A stretch of DNA of 64,000 nucleotides, from contig DVDT01000076.1 of assembly GCA_015296085.1 (NCBI GenBank), positions 1 through 64,000 of the forward strand. The letters are read 5' to 3'. Under the pieces are notes generated by a model that saw only the letters and a program-made list of their open reading frames with translations, had not been told where the DNA came from and did not search any database. Shown here piece by piece: positions 47,885 through 58,275 of the stretch; the first letter of the stretch is position 1, and each line of letters begins with the position of its first letter. Source of the DNA: Trichormus sp. M33_DOE_039 (lineage in GTDB: Bacteria > Cyanobacteriota > Cyanobacteriia > Cyanobacteriales > Nostocaceae). A program made the position numbers and the translations under genes.

Positions 47885-48154
47885 ATGAAGCAAGTGATTT
47901 TAATCTGTTCTATATTTGCTGCTCAGATAATGTTTACGCCAGCTTTTGCTATTCCGTCAGGAAGTTACATCCGGTCTTGTAAAAATATTAGAGAAATAAA
48001 ACCTGTGCGTCGTGGTTCTCCTTTAGCCTACATCTTGATAGCAAATTGTCGAAATAGGAATGGTAAATTGGTAAGTACACAATTAACAGGTTATACTGCT
48101 TGCAAACCGGGTACAATTAATAATGATGATGGGAGATTAGTTTGCCAAAAATAA
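47885..48154 (+). CDS. Secreted cyanovirin-N-like (CVNH) protein, paralog
   Basis: 89 residues with a signal peptide nearly identical to the first paralog (ICSIFAAQIMFTPAFA) and a CVNH-like repeat (GSYIRSCKNI, ANCRNRNGK, TACKPG, DDGRLVC). It lacks the Arg/Pro tail of the first copy and has a slightly longer basic loop (PVRRGSPLAYIL). The conserved ribosome site AAAAAGGAAAAATC precedes the ATG. A MITE-like element has entered its upstream region, which may have altered its expression. Confidence 0.72.
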   Translation: MKQVILICSIFAAQIMFTPAFAIPSGSYIRSCKNIREIKPVRRGSPLAYILIANCRNRNGKLVSTQLTGYTACKPGTINNDDGRLVCQK

Positions 48155-48501
48155 TCATCAATAACTGAGAAGCTTTTTTCTTGATATAGTCTACTAAAGA
48201 CAGTATGACAAACTAGAGATTCACCTTCAAAAGATGATGTGAAATTTATATTTGCTCACTGATCACATCTGATACCTTACTCAAAAGTATCGCATTCTAT
48301 CCACCTGTTGCAAAAAAGTGATCTCTAGCGACAAGAAGCAAAGTTTCTACGCACTTCTAGTAATAAGGTTACAGTAAGCGATCGCAAATAATAAAATTCA
48401 TCTAGAGAAAAAACTGCGATCGCTAAGTGCGTAATTACAAATTTTCTGCTCAAGCCGATGTCTAGCGACAGGAAGCAGAGTTTATAAGCAATATTTGCAA
48501 T
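48155..48501. other. Repeat-rich intergenic region
   Basis: 347 bases without a gene, containing GCGATCGC motifs and degenerate copies of the TCTAGCGACAAGAAGCA repeat (about 48325 and 48462). Confidence 0.4.
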
Positions 48502-48870
48502 TTACGGTTGCTGTGAACTAGAAGTTGACGACTCACCTCGCAGTCCCTTGCGACGTTGATTTTTAGGAATTCCTCCCGCCATACCATACTCTACACTGCT
48601 TTTACCATATACAACGCCCACTCCCATCAGCATATGTTCTGTCATATCTCCTAATTCACGCTCTGTTTCCAGCATTTCGCGGTACAACTTATCTAAGTTA
48701 GCAAGCGCGCTATTGTACGCATTCTCTTTAGTTTGCATTGTCTCAATTAGAGTTGAAAAAACAGGTAGGGTGAGTCCATTGCCCACATCTAAATTTGGGT
48801 TAATTGAGTTCATACCAGCTGCACGACGCACTGCTTTTTTTAATACTAGAGAGCTTCTCTTTCTACGCAT
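48502..48870 (-). CDS. Conserved-looking hypothetical protein
   Basis: 122 residues, function not recognised. It has a basic N-terminus (MRRKRSSLVLKKAVRRAAG), a central helical segment with coiled-coil character (TLIETMQTKENAYNSALAN...LDKLYREMLETERELGD) and a C-terminal GGIPKNQRRKG motif followed by a Ser-rich tail. ATG at 48870 is preferred over 48888. It stands alone between repeat-rich regions. Confidence 0.6.
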   Translation of the reverse strand: MRRKRSSLVLKKAVRRAAGMNSINPNLDVGNGLTLPVFSTLIETMQTKENAYNSALANLDKLYREMLETERELGDMTEHMLMGVGVVYGKSSVEYGMAGGIPKNQRRKGLRGESSTSSSQQP

Positions 48871-49477
48871 AATACTCACTTGGTACAATAGTACGGTTAA
48901 TATTCTTTACCTTAAAAAATAACCGTATCAATCAGCCTGAGAGAATTTTGGCAAATCTGCAATAACTTTTGCTACAAGCGATAGTTGTTATAAATGCGGA
49001 AACTACCCAAATGAGAAAGCAAACTCCAGTTTGCTTGCGGAAAACACCAAAATGAGAAAGCATTTCAGCTAAATGAGCTAACAAACTCCAGTTTGCTTGC
49101 GGAAAACACCAAAATGAGAAAGCATTTCAGCTAAATGAGCTAACAAACTCCGGTTTGCTAACTAAATTTACTGCAATGAGTAAAGATACTGCGATCATAC
49201 TTTTGATGATGGACTTGATGTTGGCGATCGCTCTTATTTGTTTACGAAAGCCTTAAGTTGAAATTAACTTGCTAAAGTTGCCTTGTGTGAGTAAGGAAAA
49301 ACACGCAAACTATAGATACCTAACCGGGTAAAAGTATCGAATATCTTCAGTTTACACACAATTTGAATAACTGTGACTTAGAAGAAAAATAAGCCTAACA
49401 TCAACAAGGACATCGAATATATTATTTTCTCTGCCTCAAGTTTAAACGGTAAACGTGATTGATAAAAGGAATGATTT
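48871..49477. other. Intergenic region with a tandem repeat
   Basis: Contains a 62-base tandem repeat at about 48996-49160 and a degenerate dispersed repeat near 49185-49232. AAAGGAA before 49478 is the ribosome site of the next gene. Confidence 0.5.
48996..49160. repeat. 62-base tandem repeat, about 2.5 copies
   Basis: Unit starts with CAAACTCCAGTTTG at 49020, 49082 and 49144 (the last with one change), each followed by CTTGCGGAAAACACC and AATGAGAAAGCATTTCAG. CAAACT/AGTTTG is itself a small palindrome. A partial copy precedes 49020. Confidence 0.9.
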
Positions 49478-50377
49478 ATGACTGTTAAAGTTTATATTTG
49501 GAAAGGGACAAATCCTGATCTTTCAGTTTATAACGCTCCAAATAATGTAGGTCATGTAGCGATGCACATTATTGATGATACTAAATTAAACAAAGATATA
49601 TACATAAGTCATAGGCCCGGTAAAGGAGATAAGAAAAGCGATAAGAATCTCGCTCAATGGATATATGTTTTCTTACCTCCTGTTGCAAAAGCTGGAGATA
49701 TTGAATTTAACGAAGATTGTAAAAAAAGAACAGATAAGGATAACCCCAATGGTTATCCTCATGCTGAAATTGAAATTCAAGGTCTAGATGAAGCCCAAAT
49801 GAGAGCCTTGTGGGAAGAGTATGATTCTAATAAGTTAGAAATTTCTAAATATCATATTAAATCTTCTAATTGTTCTAGGGCTGTTGTTACTTTTTTAAAA
49901 GCAGGTCTAAAATGTCCTGGAAATAAGATGTGTCGTTTTTGCGCTCCAACTGAAAATGTAAGTAAGCATAGAGCTAGAAGAGCTTTAATAGTCATAGTTG
50001 TTATAAGTCCTATAGTGTTTTTATTTAGGTCTTATGTTTCGTCAAATCGTATTGACTATGCAACAAAAAGCCGAGCAGATTATTTCAGAGAACAGTTTCA
50101 AAAACCTGTAGACCCAAATACTGGTTATCGTAGAATTGAACTACCACCTCCAAATCAATTTGATGGATGGACTCCAATCTTTATATTCCTAGCTATACTA
50201 GGAAGTGTTCTGTATGCTGCTAACATTTTTTTTGATATAGAACTACTTGGTGCTGGTTGGGCAAAAATGAAACTTTGGTCGCCTCAGACAGTTGAAATCT
50301 TTGCAAATAAAGTACGCGATCACGTTTCTCAAAAACCCAAAAAATTATGTAAAAAGAAAAGATTTTTATTTTTTTAA
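49478..50377 (+). CDS. Papain-fold-like protein with two membrane spans
   Basis: 299 residues. The first 160 have features of a circularly permuted NlpC/P60 or LRAT-like cysteine peptidase: NVGHVAMHI (candidate His 26) early, and SSNCSRAVVTFLKAG (candidate Cys near 131) later, with a second Cys cluster GNKMCRFC. Two hydrophobic spans follow (IVIVVISPIVFLF and PIFIFLAILGSVLYAANIF), then a basic C-terminus. AAAGGAA precedes the ATG. The next gene starts 16 bases later, so they form a pair. The fold call is by motif only and the function is unknown. Confidence 0.6.
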   Translation: MTVKVYIWKGTNPDLSVYNAPNNVGHVAMHIIDDTKLNKDIYISHRPGKGDKKSDKNLAQWIYVFLPPVAKAGDIEFNEDCKKRTDKDNPNGYPHAEIEIQGLDEAQMRALWEEYDSNKLEISKYHIKSSNCSRAVVTFLKAGLKCPGNKMCRFCAPTENVSKHRARRALIVIVVISPIVFLFRSYVSSNRIDYATKSRADYFREQFQKPVDPNTGYRRIELPPPNQFDGWTPIFIFLAILGSVLYAANIFFDIELLGAGWAKMKLWSPQTVEIFANKVRDHVSQKPKKLCKKKRFLFF

Positions 50378-50393
50378 ACTGGATTATTAAATA

Positions 50394-50876
50394 ATGAAAT
50401 TACAGCTTAGTGATGTTCTTTCCATATTAGCTCTAATAGCTTCTCTTTTTAGTATATGGATACAAGACAGAGGCGTTCGCAAACAATTATTAGTAGCAAA
50501 CGTTAGTGAATATACAAAACGGTATCAAGAAATTATTTTGAATTTACCAAAAAGTGTAATATTTGATGATTTTAATCTTGAATCTTTAGATGGGGAAGAA
50601 CGAGATAAAATCTTGCGTTATATGTGGATATATTTTGATTTATGCTATGAAGAGTTTTCAATATATTATGATTTAAGACTTATTAATAAAACATTATGGA
50701 GAAGATGGAAATCTGGTATGGCATCAAGTTTTGATAGACCAGCGTTTCAGCAATCCTGGTATCTAATTTCTAATAATACTAGTTATCCCCAACCTTTTGT
50801 TAACTTTATAAATTCTCTTATAAAGAAGCAAAAATTTATTAATGAAGATAGCTTGAGAAAAATTTCAAAAAATTAA
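50394..50876 (+). CDS. Small membrane-anchored protein, partner of the papain-like gene
   Basis: 160 residues, not recognised. One N-terminal hydrophobic segment (LSDVLSILALIASLFSIWI) is followed by a hydrophilic, aromatic-rich region (MWIYFDLCYEEFSIYYDL, WRRWKSGMASSF) with the look of a DUF4760-like or similar membrane-associated helical protein. It is 16 bases downstream of the papain-like gene and converges on the WD40 gene. Confidence 0.6.
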   Translation: MKLQLSDVLSILALIASLFSIWIQDRGVRKQLLVANVSEYTKRYQEIILNLPKSVIFDDFNLESLDGEERDKILRYMWIYFDLCYEEFSIYYDLRLINKTLWRRWKSGMASSFDRPAFQQSWYLISNNTSYPQPFVNFINSLIKKQKFINEDSLRKISKN

Positions 50877-50899
50877 AAAAGATCACCCTCATCCAAAAC

Positions 50900-53800
50900 C
50901 TACCCCACGCCATCCGCAGCCCCCAAAGCTAAAAGAGCCGATCGCTGTGCTGCTGTTAACCTAGTTACACCCCTGATGTTCATCCCTTCATAAAGGCGAT
51001 CAACTTTCAGGGTTTTAATGCACTCACCTGTTTCCACATCCCACAGCTTAATTCCCTTATCTTGACTAGTATGAACCAAGATATTACCAACAGAATTAAA
51101 GCTAACAGAGCATCCTCCACTACTATGACTATGCAAGACTCTGACACAAGTAAAGTTATTGATATCCCATAAGCGAATTGTTTGGTCAGAACTGGCGGAT
51201 GCTAAGATGTAACCAACTCCTTCGGAGAACGCTGCGCGAACAGGGCTAAAACTGACTGACCATACAGTAGTAGTATGCCCTTGCAACACCTTTACACAAG
51301 TAAAGTTACTAGTATCCCACAATCGAATTGAGCCATCATTACTACCGCTAGCGAGCATTTTACCATCTGGACTAAAACTCAATGGCCAGACTAAATCAGT
51401 GTGACCTGGCAAAGTTGTTATACATTTACTTTCACTCACATCCCACAATTTAATCAAGCAATCCCCACTACCTGTAGCTAAAATATTGCCATCTGGACTA
51501 AAGCAAACTGACCAAATTGCATCTGTGTGACCTTCTAGTGTTTTTACACACTTATGCTCATAAATATCCCACAACTTCACGCTCTTGTCCCTACTAGCAC
51601 TAGCCAAGGTTCGACCATCTGGACTAAAGGTCACTGATGTTAATTCACTACTATGACCGTTAATGGTTGTAATACAATCACCAGAAATAACATCCCACAA
51701 CTTAATGCTTTTATCATCACTGCCACTCGCTAGTATAGAACCATCAGGACTAAAGCAAACTGACCATACCCAACCTGTGTGACCTTGTAAGATTTTAGTA
51801 CAGTACCCAGACGCAATATCCCATAGCCTAAGCAAACCATCACAACTACCTGTCGCCAACATACAATCATCAGGGTTAAAACTGATCGAACGCACCCCAC
51901 TAGAATGACCCTGTAAAGTTCTCATGCACACACCTTTACTTACATCCCATAAACGCACGCTGGAATCTCTACTACCACTAACCAAGATGCGATCATCCAA
52001 ACTAAAAGTGATTGAGTAAACTTCACTGGTATGTCCGTGGAAAATTTTAACGCACGTACCTTGCTGCACATTCCACAACCTCACACTGGAGTCATGACTA
52101 CCCGTGGCTATAGTTTGACCATCTGAACTAAAGCAAACAGACCACACGCAATTTTTATGACCGTGAAATGTTTTGATGCAAGTCCCTTTAGTCACATCCC
52201 ATAACCGAACACAATGGTCACTACTGGCACTGGCAAGAGTTTTACCATCTGGACTGAAGCAAACCGAGCATACCTTGCCAACGTGACCTTGCAAAGTTTC
52301 TATACAGATACCTGTACTGATATCCCACAAGCGAATGTCGCAATCTTCACTACCACTTGCCAGACTAGAACCATCTGGATTAAACCTGACTGAAGATATT
52401 CCACTACTATGACCATGCAATACGTTAAAACACATACCTAGACGGATATCCCACAACCGGATTGAAGTGTCTAGACTACCACTTGCAAGAATTTGACCAT
52501 CTGGACTAAAGCTGACAGACCAAACAATACCTGTGTGTTTATCTAAAGTTTTTAGACAATCTCCTGTTCGTGTATCCCACAATTTGATTAATCCGTCATG
52601 GCCACCACTTGCCAAGGTTTGCCCATCTGGGCTAAAGGCGACTGTCCAAACCAAATCTTCATGTCCTTGAAATGTTAACAAGTTTTTTCCATCAGCCATT
52701 TGCCACAGATGAATTTGCCCATCAATATCACCTGTAGCCAACAGTTTTCCATCTGGACTCAAGGCAAGGGAAAAAACACTCTTCAAGCTTTTAGCAAATA
52801 CAGACTGATCAAAAGCACTATTTTGGAAATTAACCCCAGCTAAATTTACACGCTGTAAGTCTGCTTGCCTAATCCTCAAATTTGAGAAGTCATACCCCTG
52901 TAAATTTATTTGCAAATGCGCTAACAGGTTGAGGACATTGCCCCCCGCATATCCTGTTAGTATTGGAGCTTGATGTCTTTGCTGCTCCACTAAATCCTGC
53001 AACAAAAATACCAGATGTTGTTGAGAGCCTATCTCTAACAACAATTGCTCTACCAATGGTTGTACAATTAATTGCTTTTGTGTTTGCCTGATATAGTCTT
53101 TAGCTGTTGCCTTAATCAAAGCATGGGTTTGAAACAAGCGTAAACGGACAGACTTTTCTCCTACTAATTCTTGACAAACTTGTTTAACCAATCGCTGTGT
53201 CGTATATTCCATCACGACTGGTTGCAAAAAGAAATGCTCTCCACTTTTTTCAATTAATGACCGTTGCAATAAAGATTTAATTGCTGGCGGTAATTGACGC
53301 TGGGAGGAAGATGTCACTACATCAACAGCTAACTCAGTCAAGGATACTGGCTCTCGATTAATTGCCAGCCAATACATTACTTCTGCTTCTACTGCTGACA
53401 ATCGCTGAAACTGACATTCCAACAAGTTGCCGATGTCGTCAAAAATTTGTACGCCTTGTTCTACATACTCTAAAACGGAAGCAATCTTACCGTTGAAAAG
53501 CTCTTGAGTCCCGGCTGCTACCATCTTGAGTGCTAAGGGATTTCCCCCGTAATGTTCAATGAGTTCTTGCCATTCTTGTCCTGTACCCGTAAACTCTCCT
53601 TTTTGCTGGAATAACTGTTGTCCCTCGTTAGGATTTAATCCCTTTAAGGGGAGCGACTTCACTCCTGTTTTGTCTCCTTCTAACAACGCAATTTCTCGTG
53701 GTTTTTCTCTGGAAGTAAGCAAAACACAACTTTGATGCGGTACTTCCGCAACGCGCTTGAGTAATTGACCATATCCTTCATAACCAGGACGATATTGTCC

Positions 53801-54502
53801 AGCTGTACCGCTACCAAAGAGAATCGTCTCAACGTTGTCTAATATCAGCAGACATCGGTTTGACTGCAAACATTCCATCAGCTTTGATAGTTTGCCGTCA
53901 AAACTTTCAGGGATTACCATCTCCTTTTGCAACGTCCACAGCACAAATTGCAGTATATTTGTCAGTTGCTCCTCTACTGGTGGTGCGTTTTGCAGACTGC
54001 GCCACACCACTACCTCAAATTCGCTTTGAATTTGCCATCCTAACTTTACTGCTAACGTACTTTTGCCAATACCGCCAATTCCTATTAGTCCGACTAACCG
54101 ACACTGTTCTTCTAATATCCAATGTCGTAGCTGCAATAACTCTCCACTGCGACCATAAAATATAGATATATCCGGTGCTTCTTGCCAGTCATACTGAGGA
54201 TTTGCGCTGCGGAGTTCCAATTCGGGCGAATTGGGTCGAGTATAATCGCTTTTACCGAATTCTAATCCAAAGCTAGTAAAAGCAGACTGCAACGAACTTT
54301 TATCTACAGGTTCTTCTCGTCCCAGTATCCTAGAGATGGTGTGTAAAGATAAACCTGTGCGATCGCTAAGTTCTTCTAATGAAAAGCTATCTCCTGCATT
54401 TTCAGCAAACTCGGCTTGAGTTTTGGCAGCCTTTAATCTATCCCAGCCTTTCAGAGTGAGGATTACACCCCGTTTGCGTCTGTTTGGTTGCTGTTTCATC
54501 AA
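50900..54502 (-). CDS. NB-ARC STAND protein with 14 WD40 repeats
   Basis: 1200 residues. The N-terminal region (1-90) has a helix-turn-helix ([20 protein letters not shown]). An NB-ARC ATPase follows with P-loop GIGGIGKST (141-149) and LLILDNVE. A short pentapeptide-like stretch ([16 protein letters not shown]) leads to 14 WD40 units (about 575-1165), enough for two seven-bladed propellers. Such STAND proteins act as signal-sensing switches that oligomerise on ligand binding. WD unit 13 carries an in-frame insertion of about eight residues (VRAAFSEG) encoded by a small dispersed repeat at about 51216-51241. Partner unknown; some relatives serve in defence or signalling. Confidence 0.93.
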   Translation of the reverse strand: MMKQQPNRRKRGVILTLKGWDRLKAAKTQAEFAENAGDSFSLEELSDRTGLSLHTISRILGREEPVDKSSLQSAFTSFGLEFGKSDYTRPNSPELELRSANPQYDWQEAPDISIFYGRSGELLQLRHWILEEQCRLVGLIGIGGIGKSTLAVKLGWQIQSEFEVVVWRSLQNAPPVEEQLTNILQFVLWTLQKEMVIPESFDGKLSKLMECLQSNRCLLILDNVETILFGSGTAGQYRPGYEGYGQLLKRVAEVPHQSCVLLTSREKPREIALLEGDKTGVKSLPLKGLNPNEGQQLFQQKGEFTGTGQEWQELIEHYGGNPLALKMVAAGTQELFNGKIASVLEYVEQGVQIFDDIGNLLECQFQRLSAVEAEVMYWLAINREPVSLTELAVDVVTSSSQRQLPPAIKSLLQRSLIEKSGEHFFLQPVVMEYTTQRLVKQVCQELVGEKSVRLRLFQTHALIKATAKDYIRQTQKQLIVQPLVEQLLLEIGSQQHLVFLLQDLVEQQRHQAPILTGYAGGNVLNLLAHLQINLQGYDFSNLRIRQADLQRVNLAGVNFQNSAFDQSVFAKSLKSVFSLALSPDGKLLATGDIDGQIHLWQMADGKNLLTFQGHEDLVWTVAFSPDGQTLASGGHDGLIKLWDTRTGDCLKTLDKHTGIVWSVSFSPDGQILASGSLDTSIRLWDIRLGMCFNVLHGHSSGISSVRFNPDGSSLASGSEDCDIRLWDISTGICIETLQGHVGKVCSVCFSPDGKTLASASSDHCVRLWDVTKGTCIKTFHGHKNCVWSVCFSSDGQTIATGSHDSSVRLWNVQQGTCVKIFHGHTSEVYSITFSLDDRILVSGSRDSSVRLWDVSKGVCMRTLQGHSSGVRSISFNPDDCMLATGSCDGLLRLWDIASGYCTKILQGHTGWVWSVCFSPDGSILASGSDDKSIKLWDVISGDCITTINGHSSELTSVTFSPDGRTLASASRDKSVKLWDIYEHKCVKTLEGHTDAIWSVCFSPDGNILATGSGDCLIKLWDVSESKCITTLPGHTDLVWPLSFSPDGKMLASGSNDGSIRLWDTSNFTCVKVLQGHTTTVWSVSFSPVRAAFSEGVGYILASASSDQTIRLWDINNFTCVRVLHSHSSGGCSVSFNSVGNILVHTSQDKGIKLWDVETGECIKTLKVDRLYEGMNIRGVTRLTAAQRSALLALGAADGVG
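51216..51241 (-). repeat. Small dispersed repeat inside the WD40 gene
   Basis: The minus strand reads GTTCGCGCAGCGTTCTCCGA..., a form of the roughly 24-base small dispersed repeats of Nostoc genomes. It is inserted in frame after FSP in WD unit 13. Confidence 0.7.
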
Positions 54503-55214
54503 CTTTATCTCAAACCGAGTAGGTAATTATTATCGTTTTTGGGAACTTTAAGTCTTTGATTGGAAATAATCAAGAAAGTCTAGGGGGAACATCACCGTAG
54601 ACATTGCTAAGTGCATTAAAAATATTACCATTTAACCGTAATTACACTTGACAATGTTGTATATTTATTTTTTTATTTAATTGTATTAAATGATTAAGTA
54701 TTCAAAATCACTCTTCAGTCTTTGAGGTGTAAAATTGACATGAGTATATTTTCGATTTTTATCGATTAAATAAAAATCTTATACAGAAAAAACAAAGTTA
54801 ATTAAGTATTTATCATTAAGAGTTATACCCTTTTAAATACTTAACTAATTCAGTTTTTAAAGATAAAAGTCTAGTTGCTGTATTTTAATCAGCAAATAGT
54901 TATAAAAAAAATATACCAAAAAATACTATAGCAACTCAGTAACTTTCTAGTTAAAATTTGTATCAAATAGATATGGTTGCATAGATGGGGCATCACCAAA
55001 ATATAGTAACTATGTATAAAACATTCATGTAGACATGAGCAAATAATCCTGCGTAAAAGCTTGGCTTTTTGTCGCTAGACATTGCTTATTTCCAGGTTTT
55101 TAAATTACTGAATATTTAGTGTTTAGCTTCATTGCAGCTTGATTACCCTTAGTTTGTATCTTCTAAGGGGCGAGTAATAATGCACATTCACGGAAATCAT
55201 ACTACGAGAAAATT
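54503..55214. other. AT-rich intergenic region
   Basis: About 0.7 kb with no supported gene. CTTGGCTTTTTGTCGCTAGA near 55061 is an inverted member of the degenerate repeat family seen at 46-49 kb. Confidence 0.4.
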
Positions 55215-55823
55215 ATGTTTATTACAACACTGCTCACTGAACCAGTTCTTTTCTTTCGCATTGTTGTCATCGTGATATTGTCTATTACTTTACATGAATT
55301 GGCTCACGGCTGGGCTGCTATGAGTCAAGGAGATAATACCCCAGAAAAAAGTGGTCATCTAACTCTTAATCCTGTAGTTCATATGGGATTAGAATCGATA
55401 GTTTTTCTTTGTCTCACAGGTATAGCTTGGGGACAAATGCCTGTTAATCCGGCTAAATTTCGTTATCCTAAACTGAGCAACATTATAGTATCTGCGGCCG
55501 GGCCACTATCCAATCTGGCTTTAGGTATTTTATTTATTATTTTACTTAAACTTTTTGCTAACCCTGATAGTTCAGGAATTCTCAGTTTTGAGTTTCTTTA
55601 TTTAGCATCTCGAATTAATCTGACTTTGTTTCTCTTTAATCTGTTACCAATTCCACCCCTTGATGGCTTTCATGTTTTTAGCGAAATTTTTCCCCAATTA
55701 AAGCAACTGCAATATACACACTTTGGAGTTTTTGCCATGATGCTTTTATTTACAGTTCCTGGTTTTGGTAGAGGGTTAAGAATGGTAGCTGAATTATTTA
55801 TTTCTGTGACAGTTGGAATTTAA
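55215..55823 (+). CDS. M50-family membrane metalloprotease
   Basis: 202 residues. Zinc site HELAH (residues 27-31) lies in the first membrane region. A second site LLPIPPLDG near the third span supplies the family's NPDG-like aspartate. About four to five membrane spans are present. Site-2 proteases cut membrane-spanning regulators. It is 32 bases upstream of the small membrane protein at 55856, probably cotranscribed. Confidence 0.87.
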   Translation: MFITTLLTEPVLFFRIVVIVILSITLHELAHGWAAMSQGDNTPEKSGHLTLNPVVHMGLESIVFLCLTGIAWGQMPVNPAKFRYPKLSNIIVSAAGPLSNLALGILFIILLKLFANPDSSGILSFEFLYLASRINLTLFLFNLLPIPPLDGFHVFSEIFPQLKQLQYTHFGVFAMMLLFTVPGFGRGLRMVAELFISVTVGI

Positions 55824-55855
55824 TTAGCCACGTATATAGCTATGAAGGGTGTAAG

Positions 55856-56299
55856 ATGATATCGGCAAAAAAGAATGCCACTATAATAGTAGTTGCAATG
55901 TGCTATTTTACTCTATTTGCGGGTACAGATAAATTAGGAGCAAGTCAAGACTTAAATAGTCAATTCCAGTATAAAAATATTTTAGTAATTCATCATAATT
56001 GGAGTAGTTTAAAAATTAAAGATGAGGAGGCATTTTTTTTAATAAAAACGGTCAACCAATCAGGTTTAAAACCGGAAAGTTTGAGCTTTGTGCAACAGCG
56101 ATCGCTCCTGGGCAGTGCAGTTAATTTATTAATGAGACTGCTGATTATTATTGGCTGTGGAACTTTGGGTGTGAGAGGAAATTATTCTTTGATTCAGCGT
56201 TACATTCAAATACTGAATCAGGATTTAGTATTAATTGTAGGCTGTATTGTTTTATTATTAATATTTTGGACAGTAATTGATATAATAATTTTGTTTTAA
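55856..56299 (+). CDS. Small membrane protein of unknown function
   Basis: 147 residues, not recognised. It has an N-terminal signal or anchor (ATIIVVAMCYFTLFAG) and two C-terminal hydrophobic spans (LLMRLLIIIGCGTLGV and LVLIVGCIVLLLIFWTVIDI). It follows the M50 protease by 32 bases, so it could be its substrate or partner. Confidence 0.65.
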   Translation: MISAKKNATIIVVAMCYFTLFAGTDKLGASQDLNSQFQYKNILVIHHNWSSLKIKDEEAFFLIKTVNQSGLKPESLSFVQQRSLLGSAVNLLMRLLIIIGCGTLGVRGNYSLIQRYIQILNQDLVLIVGCIVLLLIFWTVIDIIILF

Positions 56300-56369
56300 A
56301 AATATTATTTATTATTATCAAATCTTGATAGAGTGGATTAAGCTGTTGCTAACCCACTCTACACGTTAA

Positions 56370-57767
56370 TTAATAAAGTGGAATTTTTGGATCGATACTA
56401 GTCTGCTTGGAATAATAAGCAGGTTGGGCATATATACTAATGACACTATCACCAACTACAAAGAACTGACCTGCTTTTTCATACTTAGAAAACTGTAAAT
56501 CAGGATATTTTTTTGCCAGGTCTATTGCATTCATAACTGGTGTAGACATTTTTTCTGGTGGCATGCCAACAACACCAATATAAAATACCAGAGGAGAAAT
56601 ATTTTCTTGGAAAATTTTATCTGCATATTGTTCTAACTTAGTTTTAGCATCAGCTAAAGCTGCCACCACTGTTTCTTTGCTTAGATTATGATTAAAAAAT
56701 TTATCTTGCAACAACTGAGCCAAACTGCTAGCACCAACTTTAGATAACATTGCTACTACTATTCCGTAATTTTCGATACCTAAAAAATCATCAAAAATTA
56801 CTTTCATAAACTCATCGACTTTGGTGATTTTGACACGAGATGATAGTAGTTTATGTCTAAAGGCAAGATTATTATCAAAAGCCATTTTAAAATTAGGCTT
56901 AGTGAAAATTTCACCTGTATATTTGTCATAAACCCGATACATCTTATCAAGAAACTTGTTAGCTGAATAAAACTTGCTGAGATTCAAAATGTCCTTACTA
57001 CCGATATCAATATGATAAATGGTTTGTAAGTCAATAGTGCCATCTGCTAACGCTGCTTGGCGACTTGTATATTCGTTAGTTGTGGGAAAATTAAGATAGA
57101 CATTACTAGAAATATAGTGGTTCTTTAATTCATCTAGTTGCGGTTCTACGAATATCTCTGATTCTCCTTTAAGGTGAGCAGCAATAATACTAGAAATTAC
57201 CTTAGCTTTTGCTAACTCATCGAATAAACCATCAATAGCTGGATACTGAATATCCTCTGTGACTAAAGGTATTTTATCTAGTTGCAGAGTATATTCTCGA
57301 TGAAAATCAAATTCTGCTGTATCTAAAACATCTTTGAGTAATTCCAAAACTTTTTTGCTACTGATTTTAATTTTTAAGCAAGGGATATTAATCTTACCGT
57401 TGCTAACAATTGTGTAATTGTTGAATGTATGTAAATCATTAACTAGCAACCCAGCCACTTCTAAAATCGGAGTTTTATCCTCAGATTTGACTAGCTTAAC
57501 CTGACGCTTAACTAGCATATTGATTGTGGCAATATGGCGATTAAATTCAAATTTATTTATGCGAATATATTCTGCGTTATCTATATACTCTGTTCGCAAC
57601 CAAGGTTGTATTAGTTCTCCATTGCTATCTCTTACGCCATGAATCCGTTTGATACCTGTTCTTTGATAATTTTCTTGCAAATGTTTGATATTGATAATGA
57701 TATGGTTTTTGTTGGCTGTTAAAATTTCAATAACTTTTAACAGAGAAATCTGAGCATTATTTGTCAT
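56370..57767 (-). CDS. Hypothetical protein of 465 residues
   Basis: Not recognised. A soluble, mixed alpha/beta chain without signal peptide or membrane span. There are no obvious catalytic motifs. The region ISKVVEL-like KKVLELLKDVLDTAEF and the C-terminal SPLVFYIGVVGMPPEKMSTP are its most distinctive segments. It stands alone, convergent with the preceding gene. Confidence 0.7.
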   Translation of the reverse strand: MTNNAQISLLKVIEILTANKNHIIINIKHLQENYQRTGIKRIHGVRDSNGELIQPWLRTEYIDNAEYIRINKFEFNRHIATINMLVKRQVKLVKSEDKTPILEVAGLLVNDLHTFNNYTIVSNGKINIPCLKIKISSKKVLELLKDVLDTAEFDFHREYTLQLDKIPLVTEDIQYPAIDGLFDELAKAKVISSIIAAHLKGESEIFVEPQLDELKNHYISSNVYLNFPTTNEYTSRQAALADGTIDLQTIYHIDIGSKDILNLSKFYSANKFLDKMYRVYDKYTGEIFTKPNFKMAFDNNLAFRHKLLSSRVKITKVDEFMKVIFDDFLGIENYGIVVAMLSKVGASSLAQLLQDKFFNHNLSKETVVAALADAKTKLEQYADKIFQENISPLVFYIGVVGMPPEKMSTPVMNAIDLAKKYPDLQFSKYEKAGQFFVVGDSVISIYAQPAYYSKQTSIDPKIPLY

Positions 57768-58275
57768 ACTGCTTCCTCTTGATTAAACACAACAAATTTT
57801 CGGCTGATAATTACTCACTCGAACTACTTAAGCCATTTACTATCAGCACTCACGGAGAATAAATTTTTGTACAAGCTTTACGCGTATAGTACAATTGTAT
57901 CACAAAAATGTCAACTTACGCACTTCTAACACCATATTTTTGGGTAAACGCTACTGCATAGCAAAGACAATTCAGAAACCCCATCTCAATCAGTTGCTCA
58001 ACTTTTCAGACAGTCCCGATGAAGCAAGTTTCACAGTCAAGGGGGAAAAGTGTCTTTCCCCTACACCCCTATACCCTTACACCCCTACACCCCTTTCGAG
58101 TCAGAGGTAAGCGCGGAGAATTTATGCCTTTTTAACCTGTCTCTCATCCAGGTGGCTTATTCTAGTGGAAGGTGAGGAGAAAAAATTGAAAATTCAGGAA
58201 TTTCTGGCTTTTTAAGTGTTTTCCTCAAAATAGCCTTGAATTATTGGATAGAAACGGTAACATTTAGGTCATCCC
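57768..58275. other. Intergenic region with heptamer-like repeats
   Basis: No gene supported; a 71-codon frame at 57895-58110 runs into the low-complexity CCCCTACACCCCTATACCC stretch at 58055-58096, so it is discounted. Confidence 0.45.
58055..58096. repeat. CCCCTACA short tandem repeat
   Basis: CCCCTACACCCCTATACCC and variants, the short tandemly repeated type of heterocystous cyanobacteria. Similar runs are at 61423-61446 and 63284-63310. Confidence 0.85.

Noticed and set aside
46949-48154. Double-glycine bacteriocin precursors for the C39 exporter
   Set aside because: Both proteins carry Sec-type signal peptides and CVNH-like cysteine patterns, not double-glycine leaders.
49020-49160. 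CRISPR array
   Set aside because: The 62-base units are head-to-tail copies without unique spacers, so this is a simple tandem repeat.
57895-58110. 71-codon frame
   Set aside because: Its C-terminal part is translated CCCCTACA repeat; no start signal.
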